Shown here piece after piece: positions 1-12,483 of a DNA stretch of 64,000 nt (position 1 is its first letter; each line of letters starts with the position of its first letter). The position numbers and the translations under genes were made by a program. The notes under the pieces are model-generated. The model was not told the origin of the DNA, did no database searches, and saw only the letters and a program-made list of their open reading frames with translations. Origin of the DNA: Vandiemenella viatica (taxonomy: Eukaryota; Arthropoda; Insecta; Orthoptera; Morabidae); NCBI GenBank assembly GCA_031002005.1, contig CM061919.1:10797687-10861686 (forward strand), read 5' to 3'.

Positions 1-99
1 TTTCCATCTCTACCACTTGACATTTGTAGGAAGAAGGATCAATTTTGGAAGGTGGTACAACGAGTTTTCAAAGTACTGCATGAACTGAAGAGTATAATG

Positions 100-345
100 A
101 GCATATTCTAGGGAAGTAGGGAAGCTATGATACTGAATCTTGATCAGGAAGTTGCTATAGTATGGTGGAATAGAAGGGAGCCTACACTACTGGCATCAAC
201 AGTTACTATTGGGATAAAGGAACTGGGTTGGGGGTCATTTGAAGACAGGAGGCAGGTGAAGGGTGTGTTAAGTGTTTACGGGCATACATTAACAAACAGC
301 CCTGGATTGACATTGTGGGCCTACTTTTATGCGAGTTTTAAGGAT
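100..345 (+). pseudogene. LINE reverse transcriptase C-terminal relic
   Basis: An open stretch at 127-351 contains KELGWGSFEDRRQVKGVLSV followed by a degenerate tail. This matches in order and spacing the LKELEWDSLQDRRRMRRVMG segment of the family B LINE fragments elsewhere in this window (for example 25673-26403). That segment lies in the C-terminal region, after the RT palm, of Jockey/CR1-type retrotransposons. The reading frame decays after about residue 55. It is probably an old, 5'-truncated insertion. The assignment rests on this one motif. Confidence 0.4.
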
Positions 346-1721
346 AATTAAAGCAAAAAGCTCGTAAGTAACAAAAATTATTTTAATTTTATGTAAGATC
401 GCTGATGATGTTAGATATTGAAAGGTACAGAACATTGTCCAAAGAGGGCGCCCCTTTGGCGAATCCAGGAGACTTTCCTGTCAGTCAACAACTTATGACT
501 CCCAAGGGAGAAGCGAGAACATTCCTTGAACCTGTCAATAGTGAAGAATGACCTGGAGGTAGTTTTCAATGTAAGGCGACATAAATGGCAGACAGTAAAA
601 ACAGTTAATTGCCAGTCGCCGGTAGCTGGGGTATTTTTCAGAAATCTTGATAAATTACGTTGTCATCTTGCCGGAGAGGAGAGAGAGCACTGAATCCTGT
701 GTCTCCAAGTCTGAGTGATTGTGGGGAGAAATGCTAGCAAATAAGGGAAGCCTGTGGCTCGAAAAACATGCCGTTGAACAATTTTGGCGTATTTCGTGAT
801 CAGAAATTAACGGAATCCGCTGCATGGAGGACGACATTGGAGTAGACGAGGAAACTAGTTTCCCACAGGGGAAGAAAACTGGGCACTTGATCAGCAGACT
901 TGCGACTCGGTACTTGCGGGTGACGAGATCCTTATCAACGCAGTAGCTGCCGCTGTTCGACAACACTTCACGTCAGCTCCAGTCGCTGATCACCACGTCG
1001 CGGATTACACGATGGTGGACTGCCGTTGTACTACGCCACACCACGCTGCTCTCTTCACTGAACGGTGAAAGAACTAATTCGTTTCGCAGTTTGCCAGAAC
1101 TCGGTTTTGAAAATGTATTGACGCCTTCATGCGCTTCACAGAACACATTTGAGAAACTTCCGCCCCCCGCTGAGCACGGCCATTGTGTGTTGTTAAGATC
1201 TTTGTTTGTAATAAACAACTTCAGCTACGTTTTGATTCTATACATTAACATTCGTTAGTAAATTTCATTCATTGATTTAATTGAACGTGAAATAAACATG
1301 TTCACATATGATTATTAATTTGTGCGTTTTAATTCTAATTGATAATGTTGACCAGACTTTCATTATAAATAATTAGGTAGTTTGGAGCCTCTGGCGCCCA
1401 AGTAATTTTGTCAATTAATCACAATTATTGAAGTAACATAATTATACCAAAATTACCTCCAATAGCTCCAATTGCCGACCAACTATTGTGGCATTATTTC
1501 TAATTTAGATAATGTTACGAATTTCTTAGAATCCCAATTAATTAAACAAGTTATTATAATTCAACATTAAATGAAAAATCAGGAGTAATGGATGGAAATG
1601 AAGAGATGACCATGACTATATTGTATATGAAATCTTCATTTCAGGCATTTAGAATTTTTTGCTCTTGTAACGAAACATTATAAATTTAGCGGATGTAAAA
1701 TTATTTTTCGCGCAATACGTA
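346..1721. other. No recognisable gene or element
   Basis: The first part (about 420-1220) is of mixed composition. Two minus-strand open frames (655-966 and 973-1218) look like chance, with no domain I recognise. From about 1220 the DNA is AT-rich and low in coding potential. I see no terminal repeats or tandem structure. Confidence 0.4.
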
Positions 1722-2117
1722 GTCCCAAGTAGGATGGTAACGGAAAGTCATCTTTGCGGATGCGGATGAGGATGCGAATGTTCAGTGCTTGACATCCGCG
1801 GATGCAATTGTTTTGCGGAAGTGGAGGTTGAAAAATAAATTTATAATTATTTAGATTTTAATGTTTTATCAAAAATAAATTTAAAATCAAAATAAGTATA
1901 TATTTTATGCCAAATTTTATAGTCTATTTCCATATAATACTGCCATATTGATTTATTTTTTGCCTCATGTTTTAACAACAAAAAACGGGGGGATTTCACA
2001 AGTGAATTAAATTATTTACATAATTACGCACGCGTCTAAATACGAACTTCGCGGAGTTAATGGCGCGACTAATCGAAGCGTCAGCACAAGGCTACGCCAC
2101 CCCACATCTCCATGCTC

Positions 2118-2300
2118 GCTTTTATTTTATTTATTTTTTTTAAGGAAATTAGCATTTGCCTGGAGTGAATTTGGGAAACCATGTAAAACCCAAATGTGAT
2201 TACCTGGACGGGGATTTGAACCTGAGTCCTCCCGAATTTGAGGTCAGAGTGTTACCGTCTCCCACCACGTTCGGTTCCGTGCCCGCCACTCGCCTTCCCA
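2118..2300 (-). repeat. tRNA-derived SINE, copy 1
   Basis: On the minus strand there is a Pol III B-box-like GGTTCAAATCC (complement of 2211-2221). It is followed by the body sequence GGGTTTTACATGGTTTCCC and CACTCCAGGCAAATGC, then a T/A-rich tail at about 2118-2142 on the plus strand. The same body occurs on the plus strand at 49893-50151. The B box, conserved body and simple tail fit a tRNA-derived SINE. It lies inside the outer hAT element. Confidence 0.65.
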
Positions 2301-2717
2301 CCGCTATAGTGGCGCATTCACAGTACAACTTGTAGGACCTACGATGTTCCGATTTTCGATAAAGGACTCATAATGGGTTGTGAAAGGGGTTACAGGACTA
2401 CATGTAGGACGTGTTAGATGTTGATGGACTCCCAGGCAACCAAAACGGGTTCTCTGCTTTCCAAAAAGCTATGGATATTGGAGGAAGCTATTGGAGGAAA
2501 TATCCTACGAGTGTGCGATAATGACACATGGTGTGCTTCGAGAAGTTTGAGTGGAAAGGATTGCTTGGAATATTTTGTTGGCCCCCTTCTATTAGCGTGA
2601 TTGATTGAGCGTATCTTACGGTAGTTCTACACGGATATCGTATAAGTTGGACCGTGAATAGGCCACTTTACATGTAAAGTAAGTTGAAAGTTGTAAATTC
2701 GTGGCTTAGGTAAAAAC

Positions 2718-4238
2718 TAGAGATGCCACGAATATTCGGCTACTATTCGGTATTCTGCTTATTCGGCCACTTTTTCCATATTCGGTATTCGGCTGAATGT
2801 TGCGTAATACTCGGCCGAATACCAAATAATGAAAAAAGAAAACTCACATATTACCCAAAAATGTATTTATTTTAATTCCAATTTATTACATTTAATACTT
2901 AAAATCTACCAGCGGTAAGTTGTGATGTATGAAAACAATTTTTTCAGCATTTTTTGATAGCAAACGTTTGCGCTTTTCCTCATAAACTAAACCTGCTTCT
3001 GAAAATAGCCTCTCACTATATACTGTACTGCCAGGAGACCATAAGTAAATCCGAGCTACTTCTGTCAGTCTTGGATACTGTTAAGCGTTTGCTGACCCCC
3101 ACTTGTAAAGGTCTGCCGTCCGATTTAGGCGAACAGTTTTCACATAAAAATCAATCTCATTCGCAATAACACTTTTCTTCTCCACATCATCACCATTTTG
3201 CATATTTTCAGTAGCAACTTCCTCAAAACAGTTTCAGAAACTTTCATGTATTTCAGTGGTTTCATCATTTTCATTAATATGTCTTTTCTTACTACGCGGA
3301 GGAGAATCATTACCGCAGCTACTAGAATATTCACAATTAATTTTCAGAGCTTCTGAAAGAATTTTCTGTTTTGCTTTTTGCGTTGGACGCAGTCCAAGAA
3401 AACTGGTTTTGAAACGCGGGTCAAGAAAAGTGGTAACCAGATACTTATTTATTATTTTCATCGAAGTTGAACCGTGTTTCAAACTCAGCTTGTAGTGAAG
3501 TTCTCATTCCCAATAAATTTGGTATTCTGTATGCAGTTTCAATAATGTATTTCAATAATGTGACGATATGTGGAATCACTTCAGAGATGCAGGAAATACC
3601 TGAGCTTGTTATTATCGTAATCTCCTCTAGCAGCTTCAGGAGCTTGATTCATTGTTCCATTAGCCGTCACTGAGAAGGTGTTAAATTGATTTAACACTCG
3701 TGATCAGTTATGTACAAAGAAACGGCTCGCTTTTGTTCTAATAATCTCTCCATTAAATAATATGTGGAATTCCATCAAGTGCTTACATCTTGTACTAGTT
3801 GGCGGTTTGGCAAGTCAAGTTCTTGGCGAATGAATTTCAACTTTTCTTGTGCAATGCCAGAGTAGTTAAATGGGCAGCAATTCGTCTTGCAGCAGCTACC
3901 ATCTGCGTTATATCCGTTTGAGATTTTAGCGATTCCGCAACAGCTCGTTGCAGGCAATGATTAAAGCACTTGGCAGAATCATATTCTGCGTCTCGTACAT
4001 GTTGGCTCCACTGTCATGGACAAGTAAATGGATCTTGCTATGAGGAATATTCCATGTTTCTGCAATGGCAGTGAGTTCTTTTGCGATATTAGTACCAGTA
4101 TGTGAGCAAGCGAACGGCTTCATAGCTGTGACAGAACACATTTTTTCCGAACATTCGGCTGCCGAATATTCAGTGCTTAGGTCGGAAGCGTGGCCGAATA
4201 TTCGGTATTCCGCAAAATCACTATTCGTGACATCTCTA
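2718..4238 (-). mobile_element. hAT transposon nested in another hAT
   Basis: The ends are TAGAGATGCCACGAATATTC on the left and, on the other strand, TAGAGATGTCACGAATA on the right, with subterminal ATTCGGC repeats. A perfect 8-bp target duplication gtaaaaac flanks it at 2710-2717 and 4239-4246, which fixes both ends. At 1521 bp it is shorter than autonomous hATs (2.5-5 kb). It holds a broken transposase on the minus strand. Confidence 0.9.
3234..4141 (-). pseudogene. hAT transposase remnant (ZBED-like)
   Basis: Read on the minus strand in changing frames, the order is as follows. First comes a region around HLLVHDSGANM, matching the hAT DDE core near the second acidic residue. Next is a stretch RAVAESLKSQTD, then QDVSTRWNSTYYLMERLLEQ, the hallmark hAT RW-NST-LMRL block. 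Last is LVTTFLDPRFKTSFLG, the DPRFK block before the dimerisation domain. Stops and frameshifts separate the pieces. The N-terminal BED finger and the C-terminal dimerisation region are not seen. Family identity is secure, function is lost. Confidence 0.8.
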
Positions 4239-4836
4239 GTAAAAACACCGTTCAGTTCATTGCTACTTTTATTGCAAGATTCTCAGAAGAAGAAAAAACC
4301 TACCACTTTGTTGTTAGTTAAGCGATGATGGACATAATCTCGTTTAAAGAGAAAAGAATAATATATTTTGCAATGTAAACTAAATATCCGCTATACATCC
4401 GCATTCAAAATTGCGGAAGCGGATGCGGAAGCTTATTTAGGATTTCACGCGAAAGTTCCGCAATTGCGGATGCGGATATCCGTTACATCCCTAGTTCTAA
4501 GGTATCATTTATACCTTCTCGCAGTATTAGATGCACAACACGCTTAATATGTTGAGAGGAAACAGGAGCTATCGTAGGCAAGGTCTTTCAATACAAATCG
4601 GTATTATCACGTTTCGTCTAAGATACAGGACAGCAATCACCGATAATTGGACATCCTTATCATCGATACACAAGACTTCGGCTGTGGTCACTGGGCAGCG
4701 AGAATATGTTATTCGTTTCTAATAATTCAGAAATATATAGATAACTATAATACCATACTTGCGCATATTGCAGAACAAATTTTTATTCCTTTACGGAATA
4801 CTTTAACCAGCGAATTCATGCGCAGAGATTGTTTAA

Positions 4837-5812
4837 CCCGGGATCACTCGCGCCTATTGTTGTCGCGCGATAACTCCCATGTTAGATTTTTTCTAACAAA
4901 GATATTTTTTTACGTTTTTGGCTGCAGGTTCCATGCAGAGATACAATTAGCAATTAAATTACTTCTTTATTATTACCAACACATTATAACTACATATAAA
5001 CATTAAATGAAACATACATCTTGCTTTAGTTTTAAATTCGAATTTTTTTGCTTCCCCTTTTACACCTGAAAGCTGTGTCACAATGTTCTGACGAGCTGTT
5101 TTTGATGGAGGGGCTTTGTGGTTGAACCAGTTTGTTTTCCCATCCCTACTTAGAACATATCACGATTTGCAGAAGTCAGGGCTACAGCAGATACAGTTTC
5201 TAAATCGCTGCCAGACTGATCTGTTGCTGTGTCTATATCTTCATGTTCATACTGTGCATCGGTATCTGAAGACAAGCCTTCTATGTGGATATATTCGTCC
5301 AGCTGTTCCTATAGCCACATCGATATCATTCCGTTTGACATGACGTTTTCCTGTAAAATGTTATATATTTTCACATCTGACATTGTATGTCATGTACTTG
5401 GTGAACACAACTGCTTCATTCATTATATAAAACCCAATAAGTATACTTTTTTTTATATATAAACCACGTAATATGTGCAGAATACGTCCAGGAGAAGAAA
5501 TTAACCTAATCGCATGTCACTAGCACAGAGAAACAGACTAAAAGAGAAACAAGGTGGTGTTTCACGAATGCACAAGGTATTGTTACGCGAGAACTCCCGT
5601 GTGAGAAATAATCTAACAATGCACACCGCTTCAAACAAAGTCGCTACCAGCAGGCTTCACTTGTACTTCGAGCGACGAACGGCACATGGAATTAAGGTAA
5701 AGATATCAAAGAAAGCATTGCTAGATCAACACTTTAATATCTTTGAAACATATTGTAATATTTCAGAAAAATCATCAATGTTAGATTTTTTTCACGCCCT
5801 AGTGATCCCGGG
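4837..5812 (-). mobile_element. Internally deleted piggyBac-like element
   Basis: TTAA target duplications at 4833-4836 and 5813-5816 flank identical inverted termini CCCGGGATCACT (12 bp). The copies then diverge but share a subterminal GTTAGATTTTTT motif. TTAA duplication and a CCC/GGG terminus are diagnostic of the piggyBac superfamily. At 976 bp it is far shorter than an autonomous element (about 2.4 kb). A transposase N-terminal remnant sits inside on the minus strand. Confidence 0.85.
5045..5341 (-). pseudogene. piggyBac transposase N-terminal remnant
   Basis: A minus-strand ATG (complement of 5339-5341) opens a short frame with one early stop. It leads into an acidic stretch (HEDIDTATDQSGSDLETVSA) typical of piggyBac N-termini. 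After a frame change comes SRDGKTNWFNHKAPPSKTA, matching the piggyBac G-x-G-x-x-W ... P motif that precedes the DDD domain. The three catalytic aspartates and the cysteine-rich C-terminus are absent. It is a dead remnant that supports the terminal-repeat call. Confidence 0.65.
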
Positions 5813-5816
5813 TTAA

Positions 5817-8800
5817 ATCTGCCCTCACCTCACTATTGCACCTATCTTCTACACAATATAAAGGTTAGTCGAATCCTTCCGAAAGAGACGTACTGAGTCA
5901 GGTGTGTCGAAGATCCCTTTTTTCCGGTATTTAATAAACCACGTTTAGTTCCATCTGCCTGTCAATTATGGTCCTCAGTCAACAAAACTGAACCGTTCTT
6001 ATTTTCCAAATAACGGTACGGAGAACGTGAGGGAACAGCTTCCAATCGATCTGAAGTGGAAAACTTCTACAACTGCAGAAATGTGGTATGCGATAGTACA
6101 ACACAAAGAAAGATATATCTGCTCCAGCAAACTTTTTGCTAACATGCGTATCGAATAGAAGCTGAAAAAGAGATCCATTCAGCAAGTACACGCTACCACG
6201 TGTTTTAAATGTGAGAAGCAAAAAACCAAGTCACAAGCAAGTGGGGAGTAAAACGCTACAGTTTTAACCCAAGCCAACAGCACAACGGAAGGGAGATTTG
6301 AAATTCCCTGACTGTCTTAGAAGAGCCGGAAAAGTTTGTTCTAAGGGACGTTAGCTGCAAATTTTTACCACATGTGCCGAATCTTAACTACTTACTCCGA
6401 TATACTGAATAACCGGATGCGAAGTCAACGTAAATATTTAACTGAAACACAATACTACGACTCCTGCAAACAGTCGATAAGCACAGTTGGAGAAATAGAC
6501 GGACAACAACAATAGATGTCGTTTCCCTGCGGATAACGGAACCATTAAAATTGGTCCCGCTTCAAACTATAGTTATCATCTGAGAGGATATCTAAGACGT
6601 AACACGAACTATGGCTGCTATGAGGCAATGCGGATTTCAGCGACTTGTCGAGTACGGCATTGACTCGGCACAACCGGTATTATTACTCGCGCTTCAGGTT
6701 CACCTCTAAAAGACCTTGCTCTGCTCTGTTCCATCTTTCTCCCTGTAGTTTAAACATAATTAATTTATTAATTATGAGTTGAAGATTACGTTAGCTATGT
6801 TTCCACAAAAGTACGTGGTATTCTGCTCCCCTCGCCCCTAAGTCTTTAGTGCGATTGCTGTTTTTTGTTATTGACATAACTCAACTAGGCAATCTTTTAA
6901 TATTTAAATCCGTTCGGAAATTTGGCAGGATTCCCCGCCATCTCGCTGGCTAGAACCGGTCAGACAGGACAAGTTATCCAAGTACACGTCACACAGTACA
7001 CTCACACAAACAGGAAGGAAAAACATGAAATTTCCCCCCTCTCTCCTTGTACGACGGATCCTAAGCAGTTGTTCCTGAATGCGAAACCAACGGTGTCTTG
7101 TTCGGAAAGTTTCCGTGATACTTTAAAATTCTTGGAACAGGGCGCCTATTGAACAAGCATAAACACTTACCTGAGTTAAATTCACATCGGCCATGCATAA
7201 GACTGAACAGTACATATTAAAACGCTTCGTACATGATTTTTCAACAGATAACTCATGCAAAAGATGTGCACAGCAAGGCTATTTTTTTTTTTTTTCAACC
7301 GAATTCGGATGACCAATCTAGGGAGATATCGTGTCTATTTTATTTTCATCTTCAACCTTAAACAACATAACGACTAGATACTAACATTTTATACACGAAA
7401 TCGACAGGTTTGGACCATAAATGCTGATTGAGACCACATCGACCGTTGCAGCTTCGCCAAACAAGACGTTATTTCGCCTAAAATTTTCAAGACACAGCGA
7501 AATAAAAGACACTGCTCTATTCCCAACACGGCCGAATATTAGATCCCTTGACTATAGAGTGAAGTAATGGTATTTTGGATGCAGACGCCCGTATTCGAAG
7601 ACTTACTCCATCCCGGATTTCGTCATATCTTGTTGTTTATGGACTGCTCGGAACTGTGGAAGAAAATTTAAAGACGCACCAAGTAAATCATACAGCTCGA
7701 TGCATGTATTGTTTTAAACACTGTTGTTGAACTAGCCACGTGCTCGCTAGTTCTGTTTCGCTCAAAGCTTTATTTCATGCAGATTTCTCCCCGTGCGAAA
7801 GAAGCTTAACGTTATCTGTGTGATAACATATGGATCTGCTCCCAAGGCCCAGTTAAAGAAGCGGTTCCGCGCAGGAGTGTTTGGATAGGTCGGCGGTGAG
7901 TACAAGGCATGGTTGCTACCACTCTGTCCTGAGCTGACAGTAGGAACAAGTCAGCATTTTGCTACAACAGATTCACTTTCTTTAATGAAGGTACTCGCAA
8001 GAGTAATAATAGGTGCATAGTTGAATTCTAACTCTAGTGTATGAATAAATACTTAAAAGCTATTTTTCTCAAACTTTGGCAACAAAAGAGGACTACGAAG
8101 TACTGGCTACAAAGAACATAAATGGCCTCTTAAAGTCATCATTCATTAGTTTTTTCAAGCTAGAGTGGTTAGGCATAATTCTCTGGTAGATAACACCAGC
8201 TACCATGGCATGACGATGTTCCTCCTAGTCTCTTAACTCTACTCCAACACAATTTTCGGACATCTGTCACTTTTTCTCCTAGCTACATGGCGTCCCACTT
8301 CATTGTGGCAATTTTTTCGAAGATATACAATTACTAATTTTCAATACTGTCGATATATATATATATATATATTGTTTTTAAATCTGCAAGGCAATTTTCC
8401 CAAGGGATAAAATATGATATGTATTTTCTGTTCTATCCTAATGGAGTCGCTGCAATTCATTTATTACAGAAAGATAACCGAAATTCGTTTGGTTGAAACA
8501 GCGTCATAAATCTTAGACCCAAAACCATTTGTCATTTCAGTATATAATGTGACGCTGTAACCAAATTCTAGGGCGCATTTTTATTATATAAATAATAATG
8601 TTAGATTAATTTTCATAAATCTTGGCCGACCACCTAGATAGTTTTTAGTAATTTCTTAAAGTACGTAAGATTCCATGTGAGGACTATAAAGCAATGGTGA
8701 ACATTCAGTGTATCTTCTTGCAACGAGTATTAAAGAATTATTGAGCTGTGTAGGCTTGAAGCTAATCGTGGCCTTCCCAAGCCACGGCGACAGGATGTCG

Positions 8801-10219
8801 TGGATAAAGGGTTTTGCCGGACAACACATCCTGCCCCCTGGAGGTGGGCGGTCAACAAGATCGCTCACCTGGCTGGGAATGCCTGCCGCCCGAGCACAGG
8901 GTCGTCCCCGAACTCAGCCGAATATTGCCGACATCTGTGATACACGCGTAGCGAATAAGGTATCGGGAATATCACGTGACATTAGGTGCCAACCTGAAGA
9001 TCCAATCCAAGTGAGCACATAACTTAAAATCCTGGGAATTTTATGTTAAATGTGACCTTCGAGACTGCAAGGGGTGGAAGCAGAGGTTTCCTCGGAGAGA
9101 GGAGAGCGACGAGATTCATTCGATTCTATTCTATTCTGTGGCGGACTCCGAAAGTTGGCTTTTATCGCAAACTGCTGCAGTCCGACTCCTGGTGTCGGAA
9201 AACTGAAGCTGGAGCAGATTTCGCACGACGACACTGACAATAATGCGATGATGCGCATTACCAGATCGGACGTGCCTATAGCCGCCTTCTAAGACAGAGT
9301 TCCTGTACCGTGGGCTGTCTTCGATCACCGCAGACATCAGACGCAGAACTACAATGTTAAATTATTACGATCATGCCATGTGATTGTGCATTCCGTGAAA
9401 CTACCCTTAAGCGTCTTTGAGAGGATAGATCCATGTTCTAACTTTGTAACTGTAAATCCCCTGAGCTAGCGGCGTAATTTGCCAGAACTAGTTATTTTCG
9501 AATAGCATATTGCTCATTCGTGGCGCCCTGATTTATTGAAACGTTAAGTCACAGTATTATGATAGCTATATCTGAGGTCATCATAACTTTTATTGTACAT
9601 TGTTTCCAAGTATCATTCTTTCTTGCATATTAATTCTGAGATGGATTTAAAAATAAATTACAATTGTTTGCTTGCTCATGACGGCTAATTTTATCTCTGA
9701 GCGTTGCTTTGGGATTTTTGCCTACTGGTGTTAATATTAACGGTAAATTCGCTCAGACTTGTAATCGCCAATGATACTAAATAAATGTCATATTATGACA
9801 GTTTTCATATATTCCAACTAACATCGAAATTCTTGCAAAATCAATATTTTCACTCCTTCATAAAATTAAAATCAAAATCCCCTTTATTAATGTTAATAAT
9901 TAATTTATAAATATTAACCATATATATTCATGTCCACCAAGGTCCATTACCACAAAATCAGTTGTAGTATCAATATCCATATCCTTGATTATTCACAACA
10001 TGGACAATGTTCTGTCTTTTATTCCATACCTGGTAGATGAGCAATAACGTTAGAGCCCGACATTCTCGTGACATACAATCGACCCATGGTCCAACCGACT
10101 AAACTTCACTTTTGCATAGATTTTCGAAATGAATTGAGACGAATATTGAGGTAGTTTTCTCATAAAAGTGATGGTTGGTACCATCCTTATTCCTTAACAA
10201 CAAAACTTTTATGTTTCTA
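5817..10219. other. 4.4 kb with no recognisable gene
   Basis: I read both strands and recognised no domain, LTR or transposon end. It contains a poly-T run near 7281-7295, an (AT)n tract near 8353-8372, and a more GC-rich patch at about 8740-9330. In that patch, open frames of 60-104 codons on both strands overlap each other without protein-like composition. The stretch 9540-9990 is very AT-rich. It may be old transposon debris or ordinary intergenic DNA. Confidence 0.4.
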
Positions 10220-10242
10220 ATGGCCGTCGACGAGCTTTAGAT

Positions 10243-10396
10243 TTTGTTTCCTCGATTCTCCGGGTGTAGCCACGTCGATATTTACAACCTAACGTTTCAG
10301 TCATCTTGCTGTCGCTTTCATCAGAGTGTTTTCCGGGTGATGGCTGAAATATTAGGTTTTAAAAAATCGACGTGGCTCCGGAGAACCAAGAAAACA
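10243..10396. repeat. Foldback (inverted repeat) with GAAA/CTGATGA motifs
   Basis: The left arm (about 10243-10305) and right arm (about 10335-10396) are inverted copies over roughly 60 bp. Shared blocks include TATCGACGTGGCT, TAGGTTGTAAA-like sequence and ATGGCTGAAA-like sequence. On the minus strand, CTGATGA (10324-10318) is followed after 19 bases by GAAA (10298-10295). Two other foldbacks in the window have the same layout. It could be a remnant of terminal repeats from a Penelope-like or other foldback element; I cannot name the family. Confidence 0.6.
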
Positions 10397-10436
10397 TCGA
10401 CAATGACAGCGGAAGTCTGAGTTTTGGTTTCTCCTC

Positions 10437-10840
10437 TTCATCATTTATAACTGTAGTTTTTGCAATGGGCACATTAAATAATTTTGTAGTTTGAATCTTC
10501 CATCGCCTAAAATGCGTGAGGAATGGGCGTGTGTGTATCAGGTAATGGTTTAGGTGGGAGGATAGTTTCGTGAAGTATAAACTGACTTTATCGCCTTGAA
10601 CTATTTAAAGCGAGCAGAAGAAGCAATTTTTCTTCGTCGGATGAACTGCTGAACACGTTAATAAGGAGAGGGCAGACACAAATAATAAAAAAATTACTCC
10701 TTCCTTCATCCACGATTGCTTCAACACTGGTCCGCCATTCAGCAGCCCACGCTCTGTTCGTCCACTACAACTTCGGCGAACTGCCGTCAGACCGCCGCGT
10801 TCTGCCCGCGCGGGCAGTCCGCGCTCTGTTTGACCTGGCC
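10437..10840 (-). mobile_element. PIF/Harbinger 5' end fragment
   Basis: Read on the minus strand from 10840 it begins GGCCAGGTCAAACAGAGCGC, with a GC-rich subterminal palindrome GCCCGCGCGGGC. It matches the left terminus of the Harbinger element at 40078. It continues into sequence homologous to 44136-44430, including the degenerate N-terminus SSSDEEKLLLLLAL (its ATG is mutated to GTG). The copy stops abruptly at about 10437 next to the foldback. It is a truncated relative of the 40-45 kb element. Confidence 0.75.
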
Positions 10841-10844
10841 TTTG

Positions 10845-11095
10845 TTAATATATTTCTAACACTTTTGGAAGGATGTTTCAAAAAAAGGGAAGTTGTCAAG
10901 ACTCCAAACAATGAACTGGTCAAGGGATGGATAACAAAGGGTATTAGGTTACCTAGTAAAACATAAACGCACCCATATACTGAAAGCTCATTATAAACTT
11001 TATTCTAAAATACTAAGAAATGTAATAAGAAAGACCAAGAACAGGTATATCTCAGCGAAAATAGAGAATTCAGAAAATAAAATGAAAACTATAAA
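10845..11095 (+). pseudogene. Older LINE, linker region, left half
   Basis: It encodes, with breaks, GWITKGIRLPSKT and then KLYSKILRNVIRKTKNRYIS. These match the segment between the endonuclease and RT domains of Jockey/CR1/L2-group LINEs (WITKGI and Y..KILRKVIREAK blocks). Translation resumes at 12484 with IIKTETGKSV after a 1.4-kb insertion. The two halves are therefore one LINE split by a younger LINE. Confidence 0.6.
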
Positions 11096-12483
11096 TTAAT
11101 TCCAGTGGGAATTTTTTGTGACGTATCTAACGAATTTTACTATGTAGATCAGAAAAATTCTGATACAAAAAGTAAAGTATTATGGTATAGATTCCATTGT
11201 TAAGAAATGGCTAAGTTCTTACCTTCTAAATAGAAAACAGAAAGTGTTAATGGAGAATTTTAAGGCTGCCCTAAGAGGTCCACTGTTTTCTAAGTGGAAA
11301 TTAATCAGATGTGGAGTACCTCAGGGTTCTATATTGGGGCCACTATTGTTTTTAATATATATAAATGATCTAATCTGTGTGTCATCTTAAAACTCAAAAT
11401 TTGTTCAATTTGCAGATGATACAAATATAGGAATTAAAACTACTCTAGATTTATCTACAGAATATGTTTCAAATTATGTCTTCGAACTTATTAATAAATG
11501 GTTTACAGCTAATGGCTTGTCTTTAAACTTTGATAAAACTCAGTATATGCAATTCACTACATCACACAGATTAACACCAGGTATATATATAAAATTTGCA
11601 GGCCAGTCGATTCAAGAGGTAGAGTGTGTGAAATTTCTAGGTTAGGATATTGATCATAATTTAAATTGGAAAGTACATGTTTCTGACTTACTAAAGCGAT
11701 TGGGAGCAGCCACGTTTGCAATTCGTACAATTTCAGCTTTAGGTGATCTCCGTATGAGGCAGCTAGTTTATTTTGATTATTTTCACTCCTTATCGTCAGA
11801 TGGAATAATATTCTGGGGCAATTGTACCCATAGGGACAATATGTTCAATGTGTGGGGTTAGTAATAGAACTTCGTGTAGAGAGCTGTTCATGAAGTTATG
11901 GATTTTGAGATTGGCGGCTGAGTATTAATACACATTAATGTCCTTTGTAGTTACAAATGATACTTTGTTTGAAACAAATTGTAAAAAACACAATTATGGC
12001 ACTAGAAGTAAAAATGATCTTCAAAAAGATTAAAAGACACTGTCATTTTTTCAAAAAGAGGTCAGATATTCAGGGATAGATATCTTCAATAAGCTCGCAG
12101 CACATATTAAATGTCTAGCAGATGATAAGAATAAATTCAGGAAAAAATTGAAAGAAATTTTTAATTGACAACACCTTCTACTTACTCAAAGAAATTATTT
12201 CTAAGGTATCTACATAATAACTGCCAGTAGCTTCTTTAAATGTAGTTTACATAATTAGTTTATCATGTCCGCTATGACTGTACATCTCCTGGTGTATGTA
12301 TTATTTTGTTATGCAATTGTTTACTGTACCTTGTATGCCATGACTGTACATCTTCTGGTGTATGTATTATTTTGTTATGCAATTATTGTTTATCTGTAAA
12401 CTGCCAACTTTACACATTCCACAGAGCCAGTCTCTTATATTGGAATCAATGGAAAATGAATGTATTGTATTGTATTGTATAGC
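11096..12483 (+). mobile_element. LINE family A, copy 1 (5'-truncated, decayed)
   Basis: It starts inside the RT domain with VGIFCD-like sequence. It then encodes LLNRKQKVLMENF, CGVPQGSILGPLLFLIYIND and FVQFADDTN (the catalytic FADD box), followed by the thumb region, with many stops. The 3' UTR (about 12200-12450) contains two tandem copies of a ~65-bp unit with CTGTACATCTYCTGGTGTAT. It ends at CAGAGCCAGTCTCTTATATT plus a (TGTAT)n tail near 12460-12480. The same family recurs at 15030-15290 and 29900-31420. It sits inside an older LINE. Confidence 0.8.

Larger units (their letters stand above)
1730..4493. mobile_element. hAT-like DNA transposon (outer element of a nest)
   Basis: The left end begins TAGGATGGTAACGG and the right end, read on the other strand, begins TAGGGATGTAACGGATATCC. 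Both run into subterminal repeats of the type GCGGATGCGGA, as in hAT elements. Candidate 8-bp target duplications flank it: gtcccaag at 1722-1729 and gttctaag at 4494-4501, 6 of 8 matching, which suggests age. The interior holds a SINE (2118-2300) and a second hAT (2718-4238). No transposase is readable in the remaining outer sequence, so it is a non-autonomous or gutted copy. Confidence 0.7.

Noticed and set aside
655..1218. Two minus-strand frames near the window start
   Set aside because: Serine-rich translations without domain similarity, splice signals or start context. Likely chance.
8656..9337. Overlapping open frames of 60-104 codons on both strands
   Set aside because: They overlap each other in opposite and shifted frames in a GC-richer patch, with no protein-like pattern.
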